Source: Planctomycetota bacterium (lineage in GTDB: Bacteria; Planctomycetota; J058; J103). From it: a stretch of 64,000 nucleotides of DNA. The notes below the pieces were generated by a model. That model was given only the letters and a program-made list of their open reading frames with translations. It was not told the origin of the DNA and did not search any database. Numbering within the stretch: the first letter of the stretch is position 1; every line of letters begins with the position of its first letter. Position numbers and translations under genes: made by a program. Positions 20,000 to 29,033 of this stretch are shown piece by piece. The stretch is from assembly GCA_026004615.1 (NCBI GenBank), contig BPJM01000002.1, positions 1 to 64,000 on the forward strand, written 5' to 3'.

Positions 20000-20387
20000 G
20001 GCGGAGCGCTGGTTGCGGCAGGCGGAGGACGATCTCTGTTTTGCCGAGCTCGGTGCCAGCCACGGTTTCTTCGCCCAGAGCTGTTTTCTGGCGCAGCAGG
20101 CCGCCGAAAAGGCGGTCAAGGCGTTGCATTACCTCGGGGGCGCGCGCGTGGTCCTGGGCCACTCGGTCGGCCAGCTACTGCGGACCCTGCCGCCCGAGCT
20201 CGCCGCGCCGACCGAGGTGCTGCAGGCAGCCCATCTGCTCGACGAGTACTACGTCCCCACCCGCTATCCCAACGGCCTGCCGGCCGGAACGCCTGCGGAG
20301 CACTACCAGGACTGGCAGGCCGCCGACGCGCTCGAGCGCGCGCGCCGGGTCATCGCGTTCTGCCGCGCGCGCCTGGAGGCGAGCTGA
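19977..20387 (+). CDS. HEPN domain protein (probable toxin partner of MNT)
   Basis: This 136-residue protein overlaps the MNT gene by 23 bases, the usual coupling for such pairs. The family core is visible: LRQAEDDLCFAELGA, CFLAQQAAEKAVKALHYL and YYVPTRYPNGLP. An Rx4-6H motif, the RNase signature of active HEPN toxins, is present as Arg57-VVLG-His62. The Tyr of the HepT-type Rx4HxY motif is absent (HSV). It most resembles the COG2250 branch, whose toxicity is less well established than that of HepT. Confidence 0.82.
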   Translation: MRSPPRDEAERWLRQAEDDLCFAELGASHGFFAQSCFLAQQAAEKAVKALHYLGGARVVLGHSVGQLLRTLPPELAAPTEVLQAAHLLDEYYVPTRYPNGLPAGTPAEHYQDWQAADALERARRVIAFCRARLEAS

Positions 20388-20440
20388 GCGGTCCTGGCGG
20401 CGCCGTCCGGGGTGGGTTGCTACAGGGTTGGCGGCGCGGA

Positions 20441-20469
20441 TTGACGGCCAGCCGCTCTCGCGCTAGTTT
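20441..20469 (+). promoter_or_regulatory. Predicted sigma-70 promoter
   Basis: TTGACG (20441-20446), a 17-base spacer and TAGTTT (20464-20469) lie about 60 bases before the ATG of the TIGR03546-like gene, which has its own GAGGGGG ribosome site. Confidence 0.6.
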
Positions 20470-20529
20470 CGAGGGATCGCCGCCAGCCCGGGGCGGCGCG
20501 GTCGGGGGAGGCGAGGGGGCGCAGCCGCG

Positions 20530-21054
20530 ATGATCACCCTGCTCAAGATCGCGCGCGGGTTGTACCGCGCCATCGCCGGCAGCGGGCGGCCCTGGCATCT
20601 GGCGCTGGGGCTGTCGCTCGGCATCCTGCTCGCGCTGGTGCCGCTGGGGCTGACCGAGCCCATGGTGTGGCTGGTGGTGGGGCTACTGCTGGTCACGCGC
20701 GCCGGGTTCGGGATCGCGCTCAGCGCGTTCGCGCTGGGCAAGCTCGTGGTGGCGCTCACCGGCACCGGCTGGATCGAGAGCGTGGGCTTCGTGCTGCTCG
20801 AACGGAGCGAGGCGCTCCAGGGGTTGTGGCGCTGGGCGCTCAACCTGCCGGTGGTGGCGCTGTTCGGCCTGGACCGCTACCAGGCCATGGGGGGGCTGGT
20901 GCTGGCGGTGCTGCTGAGCGCGATCGCGTGGGTGCCGTTCATCCGATTCGTGTACTGGGTGCGCGCGCGGGAGCTGGAGCGGTACCGGCTGGTGCGCTGG
21001 CTCAGGAGCTTCTGGTTCGTGCGCGCGCTGGGGATGCTCTCCAGGGGGAGCTGA
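20530..21054 (+). CDS. TIGR03546-like (DUF2062-related) membrane protein
   Basis: This 174-residue protein has three or four hydrophobic segments (LALGLSLGILLALVPLGL, VWLVVGLLLVT, VLAVLLSAIAWVPFI). It matches the conserved small membrane proteins found next to TIGR03545-type genes in Proteobacteria, spirochaetes and planctomycetes. The function is unknown. The next gene starts two bases after its stop, so the two are certainly co-translated. I rely on recall of the pair, not on a database search. Confidence 0.7.
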   Translation: MITLLKIARGLYRAIAGSGRPWHLALGLSLGILLALVPLGLTEPMVWLVVGLLLVTRAGFGIALSAFALGKLVVALTGTGWIESVGFVLLERSEALQGLWRWALNLPVVALFGLDRYQAMGGLVLAVLLSAIAWVPFIRFVYWVRARELERYRLVRWLRSFWFVRALGMLSRGS

Positions 21055-21055
21055 G

Positions 21056-22696
21056 ATGGCACAGGGCGAGCAGGAGCGTCCGGAGCCCGAGCCCCGGCCC
21101 GGCGCAGCCGGCGTGCCGCCGGCGGACGCGGGCGGCGCGCCAAAGGTCCGGCCTCCGAAGAGGCCGCCGGGTCTGGTGCGCTGGTCCATGGTGGCGATCC
21201 TGATCGTGGCGCCGCTGCTCGTCCTGCTGGTGTTCAAGGACGCGCTGGCCGCACGCGCGGCGAAACAGGCAGTGCGGGCCTTGGGGCTGGAGCTCGAGCT
21301 CGAGCGCGCCGAGGTGGAGCCGTTCGGCGGCCGGGTGACGCTGCACGGGCTGGTGGCGCGCGATCCGGCGCGCGGTGGCGACGAGGTCTTCTCCGCGGCG
21401 CTGGCGAGCGCCGACCTCAGCCTGGGCGAGCTCTTGCGGGGCCGGCTGGTCATCGACGAGCTGCGGCTGAGCAAGCCGCGGGGCCGGGTGGTGCGCCAGC
21501 CCGACGGCTCGATCACGATCGGCGAACAGCCGCCCGCCGAGCCGCCGCCCGTGATCGAGGGGCCGGGCGGCGAACCCATGCCGCGGCCGGAGGGGATGAG
21601 CTGGGAGCAGTGGCGGCGCAAGGCCGAGGAGATCGCGCGGCGGCGCGACATGGTCGATGCGCTGCGCAAGGTGCTCGAGACCATCCGGGACAAGATCGCC
21701 GAGCGGCGCCAGCAGCGCGAGCAGGAGCGCCAGCGGCGCGAGGCCGGGCGGCGCCACCCCTCGGGCCGGGCGCCCTACGTGCGGGAGCGGCACCCCTTGC
21801 TCGTGGTACGGCGGGTGGTGTGCGACGGGGTGGAGCTGGAGATCCGCGACCGGGCGGCCGAGGGGGCCGAGCCCGTGCACCTGGTCGACGGGCGGCTGGT
21901 GCTGGAGAACCTCTCCACCAACCCGTTCGTCTACGAGCCGCCCGTGGGCTGGCTGCTCGAGGGCAAGCTGGGCGAGGCGGCGCAGGCGCTGTTGCGGCTG
22001 CAGGGCCGGGCGGAGGTGAGCTGGGAGCGGCTGCGCTCGGCGGCGGAGTTCGCGGCCGCCAACCTGCCGCTGGCGCTGCTCGATCCCTATCTGCGGGACA
22101 CGCTGCCGATCCGCTTCCAGGGCCGGAGCCGCCTGAGCGCGCTGGTGCCGATGTCCTTCGAGGACTTCGAGATCGACTGGCGGCCCGACCTCATGCTCCA
22201 GGACCTGGACGTGGCGCCGCGCGATCCCTCGCAGCAAAAGATCGCCGGGCTGCCGGCGGACAAGCTCGTGCAGGCGCTGCGGGAGGTCGAGGAGCTGCGG
22301 CTCGCCGACATCCGGGTCCACGGCCCGCTGCATGCGCCGCGGGTCGAGATCGGCGATACGCTCGAGCAGCTCGTCACGCAGGGGGCGCGGGCGTTCGTGG
22401 AGCGGCAGGCGCGCGAGCGTGCCGGCGAGGCAGCGGCGCGCATCGAGGCGGTCTTGTCCGGGCAGTCCGAGAAGCTCGCCGAGCGGCTCGGCGGCACCGA
22501 GGCGGCGCGGGGGCTGGTGGACACCGGTCGCGGACTGCTCGAGGGGGCGGCGGGAGCGCTGTTGCCCGCAGCAGGGCCGTCCGCGCCTGCGGCGCAGCCG
22601 GGCGCGCCCGCTGCCCAGCCGCCGACCGCGCCGGCCTCGGTGACCGACAAGGCGCGCGAGGCCTTCGAGGGACTGTTCGGCGGCCGGAAGAAGTAG
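21056..22696 (+). CDS. TIGR03545-like AsmA-type membrane-anchored protein
   Basis: The protein has 546 residues. A 40-residue Pro/Glu-rich start is followed by one membrane helix (about residues 43-61, MVAILIVAPLLVLLVF) and a long soluble part. The soluble part begins like an AsmA/TamB-type envelope protein: ALGLELELERAEVEPFGG, VTLHGLVARDP and ADLSLGELLRGRLVIDELRLS, where short amphipathic strands alternate. A charged coiled-coil insert (about residues 180-240) separates two beta-rich halves. The last 80 residues are Ala/Pro rich. AsmA-like proteins often bridge the periplasm for lipid movement; this is inference for the present gene. Confidence 0.7.
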   Translation: MAQGEQERPEPEPRPGAAGVPPADAGGAPKVRPPKRPPGLVRWSMVAILIVAPLLVLLVFKDALAARAAKQAVRALGLELELERAEVEPFGGRVTLHGLVARDPARGGDEVFSAALASADLSLGELLRGRLVIDELRLSKPRGRVVRQPDGSITIGEQPPAEPPPVIEGPGGEPMPRPEGMSWEQWRRKAEEIARRRDMVDALRKVLETIRDKIAERRQQREQERQRREAGRRHPSGRAPYVRERHPLLVVRRVVCDGVELEIRDRAAEGAEPVHLVDGRLVLENLSTNPFVYEPPVGWLLEGKLGEAAQALLRLQGRAEVSWERLRSAAEFAAANLPLALLDPYLRDTLPIRFQGRSRLSALVPMSFEDFEIDWRPDLMLQDLDVAPRDPSQQKIAGLPADKLVQALREVEELRLADIRVHGPLHAPRVEIGDTLEQLVTQGARAFVERQARERAGEAAARIEAVLSGQSEKLAERLGGTEAARGLVDTGRGLLEGAAGALLPAAGPSAPAAQPGAPAAQPPTAPASVTDKAREAFEGLFGGRKK

Positions 22697-22789
22697 CGGC
22701 TGTGCGGCAGCGCAGCGGCGCCGCCGCGGGCGTCGCTCGGCCCCCGCCGGGGCTAGATCTCACGGCGGCGGCGTGCCGGCGGCGCTCGC

Positions 22790-23585
22790 TCAGCCGGCGC
22801 CCGCACGCACCGCGTACAGCCGGCCCTTGTTGCGGTGGCGGGGGCGGGGCACGAGCCGGACGGCAAAGCCGTGCTGGTGCAGGTAGTCCGCCAGGGCCCG
22901 GCCCCGGGCGGCCGGATCGTCCGGCCGCGGGTCGTGGTACTCGGCCGCCAGGCGCGCGACGCGAGCGAGGGTTCGCTCGCTTGCCCCGTAGATCACCTCG
23001 TATTCGGCACCCTCGATGTCGAGCTTGAGCAGATCGCACCGCTCGATCTGGTGCTCGGCGAACAGCTCGTCGAGGCTGATCGCCTGCACCGGCTCGCAGG
23101 CGGCGCTCGCATCCGCTTCCGCCCGCTGGTACAGCGAGTGGGAGACCGAGCTGCGGGCGCGGTAGAGCACCAGCTGGCCCGAGGAGCCCGCGACCGCAGC
23201 CCGCACCGTGACCACATGGGGAAACACCGCGGTGTTGTGCTGCAGCTCGGCGTGGTTGTGCGGCTCGGGCTCGTAGGCGATCACGCTGCCGCGCTCGCAG
23301 CGCCGCCTGCGCCGTGAAGTAGCCCACGTTCGCTCCGAGATCGACGATACAGCCGACCTCGCCGCGGCCGAGCGCGTGCAGCCGGTACTCGTCGCGGGCG
23401 AAGATCCGCAAGAAGACGTGAAGGTCGGAAGTGCCGCCGCGGATGCGCAACACCGCGCCGCGCCCTCGCAGGCGGGCGAGCAGGATCTCGGCGGGCCGCT
23501 GCCGCTTGCGAAAGCGCACGATCTGCCAGGCGTTGTCGAACTGCCGGCGCAGCCGGAAATAGTCGGCCAGGTCTTCCAGCCGCAT
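22790..23585 (-). CDS. FkbM-family SAM methyltransferase (one frameshift)
   Basis: The start is the ATG at 23585, six bases after the glycosyltransferase stop. The FkbM signatures are CIVDLGANVGYFT (SAM-binding), VIAYEPEPHNHAEL and CDLLKLDIEGAEYEVI. A frame change near 23290 (between the first two motifs) must be bridged, giving about 264 residues. FkbM enzymes O-methylate sugars or other small molecules, and their position after two glycosyltransferases suggests a glycan substrate. The acceptor cannot be told from the sequence. Confidence 0.88.
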
Positions 23586-23591
23586 CGCAGC

Positions 23592-24413
23592 TCAGCTCGC
23601 GCCCACCGGCTGGAGGTGCTGGTCCAGTCCGCGCGCGCAGTAGGCCGGGATGTCGGGCCGGCGCGAGAGTGCCTGGTTGCGGGCGCGGATCTCGGGCGTG
23701 CGCGTGGGATCGGGCGGGTGGTGCTGGTGGAAGACGATCGCGCGGTGGCAGGCCGATTTGGGCTCCACCCCGATCATGCGCAGCCGCCGCCGCACATCCC
23801 CATCCGCGTTGCCCCAGCCGCGGTAGTCCTCGTCGTAGCCGTTGATCGCGAGTAGGTGCTCGCGCGCCACCGAGTAGTTGAGGCCGAGATTGTGCGGCCG
23901 GCGTTTCTTGCGGATCCAGATCTGCCAGCAGTTCTTCAGGTGCTTGAGCCAGAGCCGCCGCCGCCACCGCCGATCGAGAAAGCGCTCGTGCTCGCCGCGC
24001 GCGACCGCTGTGGGCTCGAGCCCCGCGGTCTGCTCGGCCGTCAGCCGCACGCAGCCGCCGATCAGCATCCGGCGCGGCTCGCGGTGGCGCTGGTGCATGG
24101 CCACGAGATCGGCGGCCGGAATCGAATCCGCGTCGGTGAAGAGGACATAGGGCGCCTGGGCGGCGGCGATCCCCTTGTTCAGGATCGCCGCGCGGCGGTG
24201 GCCCTGGTGCTCGTGCCAGACGTGGCGGACCGCAAACGGCGCGCGGGCGGCGAAGCTCGCCACCACCTCCGCGGTCCCGTCCGTGGAGCCGTCGTCGGCG
24301 ACGACGATCTCGAAGCCGCCGGCGGTCTGGCGCAGATAGCCCTCCAGGCAGTTGCGCAGAAACGCGGCCCGGTTGTAGGTGTTGACGATCACGCTCAGCC
24401 AGGGCGCCGCCAC
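23592..24413 (-). CDS. Family 2 glycosyltransferase
   Basis: The chosen GTG at 24413 has GGAGG eight bases upstream and gives 273 residues. The GT-A fold motifs are LSVIVNTYNRAAFL, FEIVVADDGSTDGTAEV, ILNKGIAAAQAPYVLFTDADS (the DXD-type metal and sugar-nucleotide site) and INGYDEDYRGWGNADGDV, the ED-like end of the catalytic domain. The WGN/D-D motif resembles galactosyl- or chondroitin-polymerase-like GT2 enzymes. No membrane segment is visible. It acts with the neighbouring GT39 and FkbM genes in an unidentified surface glycan pathway. Confidence 0.9.
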   Translation of the reverse strand: MAAPWLSVIVNTYNRAAFLRNCLEGYLRQTAGGFEIVVADDGSTDGTAEVVASFAARAPFAVRHVWHEHQGHRRAAILNKGIAAAQAPYVLFTDADSIPAADLVAMHQRHREPRRMLIGGCVRLTAEQTAGLEPTAVARGEHERFLDRRWRRRLWLKHLKNCWQIWIRKKRRPHNLGLNYSVAREHLLAINGYDEDYRGWGNADGDVRRRLRMIGVEPKSACHRAIVFHQHHPPDPTRTPEIRARNQALSRRPDIPAYCARGLDQHLQPVGAS

Positions 24414-24475
24414 CGCGTCCGCCTCCGCTCTCGCTCGCGCGGCCCGATGATACCGCTCCTGGCAAGCACCCGCCC

Positions 24476-26070
24476 TCAGCCGCCGGCCCCGGTGCCGGGC
24501 GCGCCCGTCCCGGCCGGCAGCGCGAGCGGGAGCCGAAGCCGATACAGCCGCCAGGGCTCGCGCTCGCTGAACAGCAGCCTCCCTCACGCCCAGCGGCTCC
24601 AGCGCATCGGGGCCGAAGAGCTCTTGCGCGAGCGCCGAGCTGGTGTTCGCCGGCGAGCAGATAGGCGCGCCGGCGCGCCGCTGGATCGCGCAGCTGCTGC
24701 CAGAAGGCGGCGGGGGGCGGGCGCAGCCGCGAGGTCCCGTGGTGGCGGCCGGCCAGCTCCTCCAGGAGCACCACGTCGGTCCGCCGGCAGGCGAACGAGA
24801 CCTCTTCGTAGACGCCCGAGCCGACGATCAGCCACGCCTCGGCCGGCACGGTGGCCGCCACCCGCTGCGCGAGCGCCCAGATGGGCTCGCCCTCCGGATG
24901 GCGCCAGCGCGCGATGCCGCCCGCATACAGCGGGGAGGCGAGCAGCCCCAGCGCGATCAGCCAGCGCGCGGCTCGGCCCACCCACGCCCGGCGTTCCGTC
25001 TCGGCGGCGATGGCCTCGGCGATCGCCAGCACCAGCAGCGGCAACGCCGGCAACAGATAATGCGCTCGCTTGCCCGGCACCGCGCTGAGGATGGCCAGCA
25101 TCGCGAGCCCGACCAGCAGGCTCGCGCTCAGCCCGCGCCGGCGCGCCTGGACGAAGACGACGGGCAGGAACAGGGTCAGCGGCAGCAGCGCCACCAGCAG
25201 AGGACCGGCGTAGTAGTAGACCGGCCGTGCATGGTGTTCGGCCCCGCTCACCAGGTCGCGCTGCAGCACCACCGAACGCAGATACTGCCCGCCGTCGTAC
25301 TGCCAGGCCGGCACCGCCCACAGGGCGAGCACCGCGAGGAAGACCACGGCGAACACCGTCCAGCCCAGCGCGCCGGGCGCGCCGCGGCGCAGCGGAGTGT
25401 GCGTGTGGCCGCGCGGCGCCAGCGCCGCGAACAGCAGCGGAAAGCCAAGCCCGTAGGGGCCCTTCGCCAGGGTGCCGAGCCCGCAGCCCAGCCCCCCGAG
25501 CGCCATCCAGCCGCAGCGCGCCAGCCGGCGGCGCCGGCCGCCGGCTGGCTCCGCCTCCGCCGCGGACACCGCTTGGCTCGCCATGGCGTATCCCAGGCCC
25601 AGGCAACCCGCCACCACGCCGAGCGTCAGCAGCATGTCCGGGCGCGCGATCCGCGCCATGCGGGCGAACAGCTGCGTGCCCAGCAGCCCCACCGCCCCGA
25701 GCAGCGCCGCCCGGCGGCCGCTCAACAGCCGCCCCAGCCCGTACAGCGCCAGCGCCGCCAGCACCGCCGCCAGTGCCGAGGGCAGCCGCGCCAGGCCGAA
25801 GGAGGGCTCGCCCGCGAGCCGGTAGAGCAGCGCGGCCGGGATGTGGAGCACGGGGGGCTTGTCGGGGTAGGGCTCGCCGAACAGGTGCGGCACCGCGAAG
25901 TGGCCGCTCTCGGCCATCTCGCGGGCGACCTCGGCGTGGCGCACCTCCCGCGCTCCGAGGTCCCAGGTCTGCCCCAGAAACGGCAGCGTGGCGAGCAGGC
26001 CCGCGGCCAGCACCAGCAGCAGATCGCGGCGCAGTTGCCCTTCTTCGCCCGGCGCAGCCATCCTCACCAT
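24476..26070 (-). CDS. GT39/ArnT-type polyprenyl-phosphate sugar transferase (frameshifts near C-terminus)
   Basis: This integral membrane protein has about 530 residues and many hydrophobic helices. The first periplasmic loop has the ArnT/PMT signature: LGAREVRHAEVAREM followed by GEPYPDKPPVLH. The catalytic acid usually Asp-Glu in this loop appears as Arg-Glu (AREVR). Further motifs are ARIARPDMLLTLG and TLAKGPYGLGFP. The enzyme would move a sugar from a polyprenyl phosphate to a lipid or protein on the outer face of the inner membrane. Frame changes near 24640 and 24590 precede a good C-terminus (EREPWRLYRLRLPLALPAG). The start may be 26070 or 26061. Confidence 0.85.
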
Positions 26071-26101
26071 CCCGTCTCGGGCCCGGCGGTGCCCGGGCCG
26101 C

Positions 26102-28951
26102 TCACTTGAGCGAGGCCCAGTCCGGCCCGCTCGCGATCTCGACCCGCAGCGGCACCGCCAGCGCGAGCGCGTTCTCCATCTCGTGGCGTACCAGCTCGCG
26201 CGCCGCCTCGAGCTCCGCCGGCGGCACCTCGAACAACAGCTCATCGTGCACCTGCAAGAGCATGCGCGCACTGCTCTCGCCGGCCTGGAGCCGCCGGTCG
26301 ATCCGCACCATCGCCACCTTGATCAGATCGGCGGCGCTGCCCTGGATGGGGGTGTTGACGGCGAGCCGCTCGCCCAGCGCGCGGTCCGTCTCGCGCTCGG
26401 ACTGCAGCTCCGGGATGGGCCGGCGGCGGCCGAACAGCGTCTCGGCGTAGCCCACCTCGCGGGCCCGCTGCCTGAGTCCTTCCAGAAAGGGCCGCACCCG
26501 CGGCAGCCGTTCGAAGTACCGCGCGATGTACTCCTCGGCGGCGCGCCGCTCCAGGCCGAGCTCGCGCCCGAGCCGCGCCGCGCCCATGCCGTAGATCAGC
26601 CCGAAGTTGATCGCCTTGGCCGCGTGGCGCTGCTCGCGGCTGACCTCGGCGAGCGGCACCCCGAACAGCTCCGCCGCGGTGCGGGCGTGGATGTCCTCGC
26701 CCCGCTGGAACGCCTCGATGAGCACCGGATCGCCGCTCATGTGCGCGAGCAGCCGCAGCTCGATCTGCGAGTAGTCCGCCCCCAGCAGCACCCAGCCCGG
26801 CTCCGGCACGAACGCCTGCCGGATGCGGCGGCCCTCCTCGGTCCGGACCGGGATGTTCTGCAGGTTGGGATCGGAGCTCGACAGCCGCCCGGTGGCCGCC
26901 ACCGCCTGGTGGAAGTCGGTGTGCACGCGGCCGGTCTCCGGGCGCACCAGCTTCGGTAGCGCCTCGATGTAGGTCGAGACCAGCTTCTGCAGCTGGCGGT
27001 GCTCCAGGATCAGGCCCGGCAGCGGGTGCGCCTCGCGCAGCGATTCCAGCACCCGCTGGTCGGTGCTGGGCCCGGTCTTGCCGCGCCGGCCCGCCTTGAG
27101 CCCGAGCTTGCCGAACAGGATGTGCGCGAGCTGCCGCGGCGAGTTGATCAGGAAGCGCTCGCCGGCCGCGGCGTAGATCCGCTCTTCGAGCGCGGCCAGC
27201 CGCTGGCGGAACTCGCGCGCGAGCTCGCCGAGGATCTCCACGTCGACCCGGATGCCGGTCTGCTCCATCCGGGCGAGCACACCGGCCAGCGGCAGCTCGA
27301 TCTCCGCATGCACGCGCGCCAGTCCCGTGCGCTCCAGCTCGGGCAGCAGCACCTCGGCCAGCCGCAGCGTGATGTCGGCGTCCTCGGCGGCATACCGCGT
27401 CGCCGCCTCGACCTCCACCTCGTCGAAGCGGCGCTGGTGCTTGCCGCGCCCGGCGACCTCGGCGTAGCGGATGGTGCGGTAGCCGAGGTACTCCCAGGCG
27501 AGCACGTCCAGCTTGTAGCGGCGGCGGTTGGGATCGAGCAGATAGGCCGCCAGCATGGTGTCGCAGGCGATCCCCCGCATCTCGATCCCGTGCCGCCGCA
27601 GGATGGTGATCTCGTACTTGGTGTGATGGCCGATCTTGGGCAACGCCGGGTCTTCCAGCAGCGGGCGCAGCGCGGCCAGCACCGCCGCGCGCCCGAGCTG
27701 GCGCGGGGCGCCGAGCCCGCGGTGCGCCACCGGCACGTAGACCCCGTGCCCGGCCCGCCACGCCAGCGCGAAGCCCACGATCTCGGCGCGCAGCGGATCG
27801 GTCGAGGTGGTCTCCAGATCGAAGCTCAGCCGGCCATGGGCGCGGATCTCGCGCAGGCAACGCCGCAGCGTCTGCTCCTCCAGCACGGTCGTATAGGCAC
27901 CGGCGGTGGCGGCGCTGCGGCTGGCGGCCTCCTCGGCGGCCGCCTCCGCGAACAGCTCCCGCAGCTTGTCCGGAAAGCTCGTGAAGTCCAGCTCCGCGCA
28001 CAGCGCCTCGAAGCGGGCGAAATCCGGCGGCTGCAGCCGCAGGCGCTCCAGATCGAGCTCGACCGGCGCGTCGGTGCGCAACCGCACCAGTTCGCGCGCC
28101 AAGAGCGCCTGCTCGCGGTGGGCGGCGAGGGCCTGCCGGCGCTTGAGGCCGGAGACGCGCTCCAGGTTGGCGAACAGCTGCTCCAGCCCTCCGAACTGGG
28201 CGATCAGCTTGCCGGCGGTCTTCTCGCCGATCCCCGGTACGCCGGGCACGTTGTCCGAGCTGTCGCCGACCAGCGCCTGCACGTCCGCCACCCGCTCCGG
28301 GCCGACCTGGTAGCGCGCGTGGACCTCCGCCAGCGTGATCGTGCGGTTGCGCATGGCGTCGAGCATGACGGTCCGCTCGTCGAGCAGCTGGTAGAGGTCC
28401 TTGTCCGCCGACAGGATCACCACCGGTACGCCGGCCTGTTCGGCCTTCTTGACCAGGGTGGCGATCACGTCGTCGGCCTCGTAGCCCTCGACCTCGAGCA
28501 CCGGGATGCGCAGCGCCTCCACGATCTGGCGGAACAGCGGGATCTGGGGCACGAGGTCCTCGGGCGGGGCCGCGCGGTTGGCCTTGTACTCCGCGTACAG
28601 CCCGTCGCGGAAGCTGCCTCCCTTGGGGTCGAACACCACCGCGAGGTGGCTCGGCCGCAGGTCGCGGATCACGTTGAGCAGCATGGCCGTGAAGGCGAAC
28701 AGCCCGTTGGTCGGAAAGCCCTTGCGGTTGCGCAGCTCGCGGATCGCGTGGTAGGCGCGGAACACGTAGTAGGTCCCGTCCAGCAGATACAGCGTGGGCC
28801 GCTCGCCCGCGCTGCCGCCCGCCTGCCCCCGCTCGGGTTGCCGGGCCGCGGCCGGGCGGTCCGAACGGCGAGACGAGACGGACGGCGGGCCCAGGGGCGG
28901 CGCCGTGCGGGCCGCCGGCGATCGGGGACTCGATCTCTGCTGCGCCTCCAT
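26102..28951 (-). CDS. polA: DNA polymerase I
   Basis: This intact protein has 949 residues. All three domains are present: a 5'-3' flap nuclease ([48 protein letters not shown]), a proofreading 3'-5' exonuclease with intact ExoI ([12 protein letters not shown]) and ExoIII-like [14 protein letters not shown], and the polymerase domain ([16 protein letters not shown] motif [12 protein letters not shown] motif [11 protein letters not shown] motif C). It fills gaps and processes Okazaki fragments. A 45-residue Ser/Arg/Pro-rich N-terminal extension precedes the nuclease domain. The ATG at 28951 has no ribosome site and sits eight bases after a TACACT hexamer. Confidence 0.97.
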   Translation of the reverse strand: MEAQQRSSPRSPAARTAPPLGPPSVSSRRSDRPAAARQPERGQAGGSAGERPTLYLLDGTYYVFRAYHAIRELRNRKGFPTNGLFAFTAMLLNVIRDLRPSHLAVVFDPKGGSFRDGLYAEYKANRAAPPEDLVPQIPLFRQIVEALRIPVLEVEGYEADDVIATLVKKAEQAGVPVVILSADKDLYQLLDERTVMLDAMRNRTITLAEVHARYQVGPERVADVQALVGDSSDNVPGVPGIGEKTAGKLIAQFGGLEQLFANLERVSGLKRRQALAAHREQALLARELVRLRTDAPVELDLERLRLQPPDFARFEALCAELDFTSFPDKLRELFAEAAAEEAASRSAATAGAYTTVLEEQTLRRCLREIRAHGRLSFDLETTSTDPLRAEIVGFALAWRAGHGVYVPVAHRGLGAPRQLGRAAVLAALRPLLEDPALPKIGHHTKYEITILRRHGIEMRGIACDTMLAAYLLDPNRRRYKLDVLAWEYLGYRTIRYAEVAGRGKHQRRFDEVEVEAATRYAAEDADITLRLAEVLLPELERTGLARVHAEIELPLAGVLARMEQTGIRVDVEILGELAREFRQRLAALEERIYAAAGERFLINSPRQLAHILFGKLGLKAGRRGKTGPSTDQRVLESLREAHPLPGLILEHRQLQKLVSTYIEALPKLVRPETGRVHTDFHQAVAATGRLSSSDPNLQNIPVRTEEGRRIRQAFVPEPGWVLLGADYSQIELRLLAHMSGDPVLIEAFQRGEDIHARTAAELFGVPLAEVSREQRHAAKAINFGLIYGMGAARLGRELGLERRAAEEYIARYFERLPRVRPFLEGLRQRAREVGYAETLFGRRRPIPELQSERETDRALGERLAVNTPIQGSAADLIKVAMVRIDRRLQAGESSARMLLQVHDELLFEVPPAELEAARELVRHEMENALALAVPLRVEIASGPDWASLK

Positions 28952-28959
28952 CGGCACCC

Positions 28960-28965
28960 AGTGTA
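28960..28965 (-). promoter_or_regulatory. Possible -10 box of polA (leaderless)
   Basis: TACACT on the minus strand ends eight bases before the polA ATG, which has no ribosome site, so a near-leaderless mRNA is possible. No convincing -35 is visible. Confidence 0.35.
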
Positions 28966-29033
28966 GCCGATCCGCCGGCCGCCGGGGTACGGGCGGCGGC
29001 AGGCCGGTTAGACTGGGGTGGCTGGGCGGCGAG

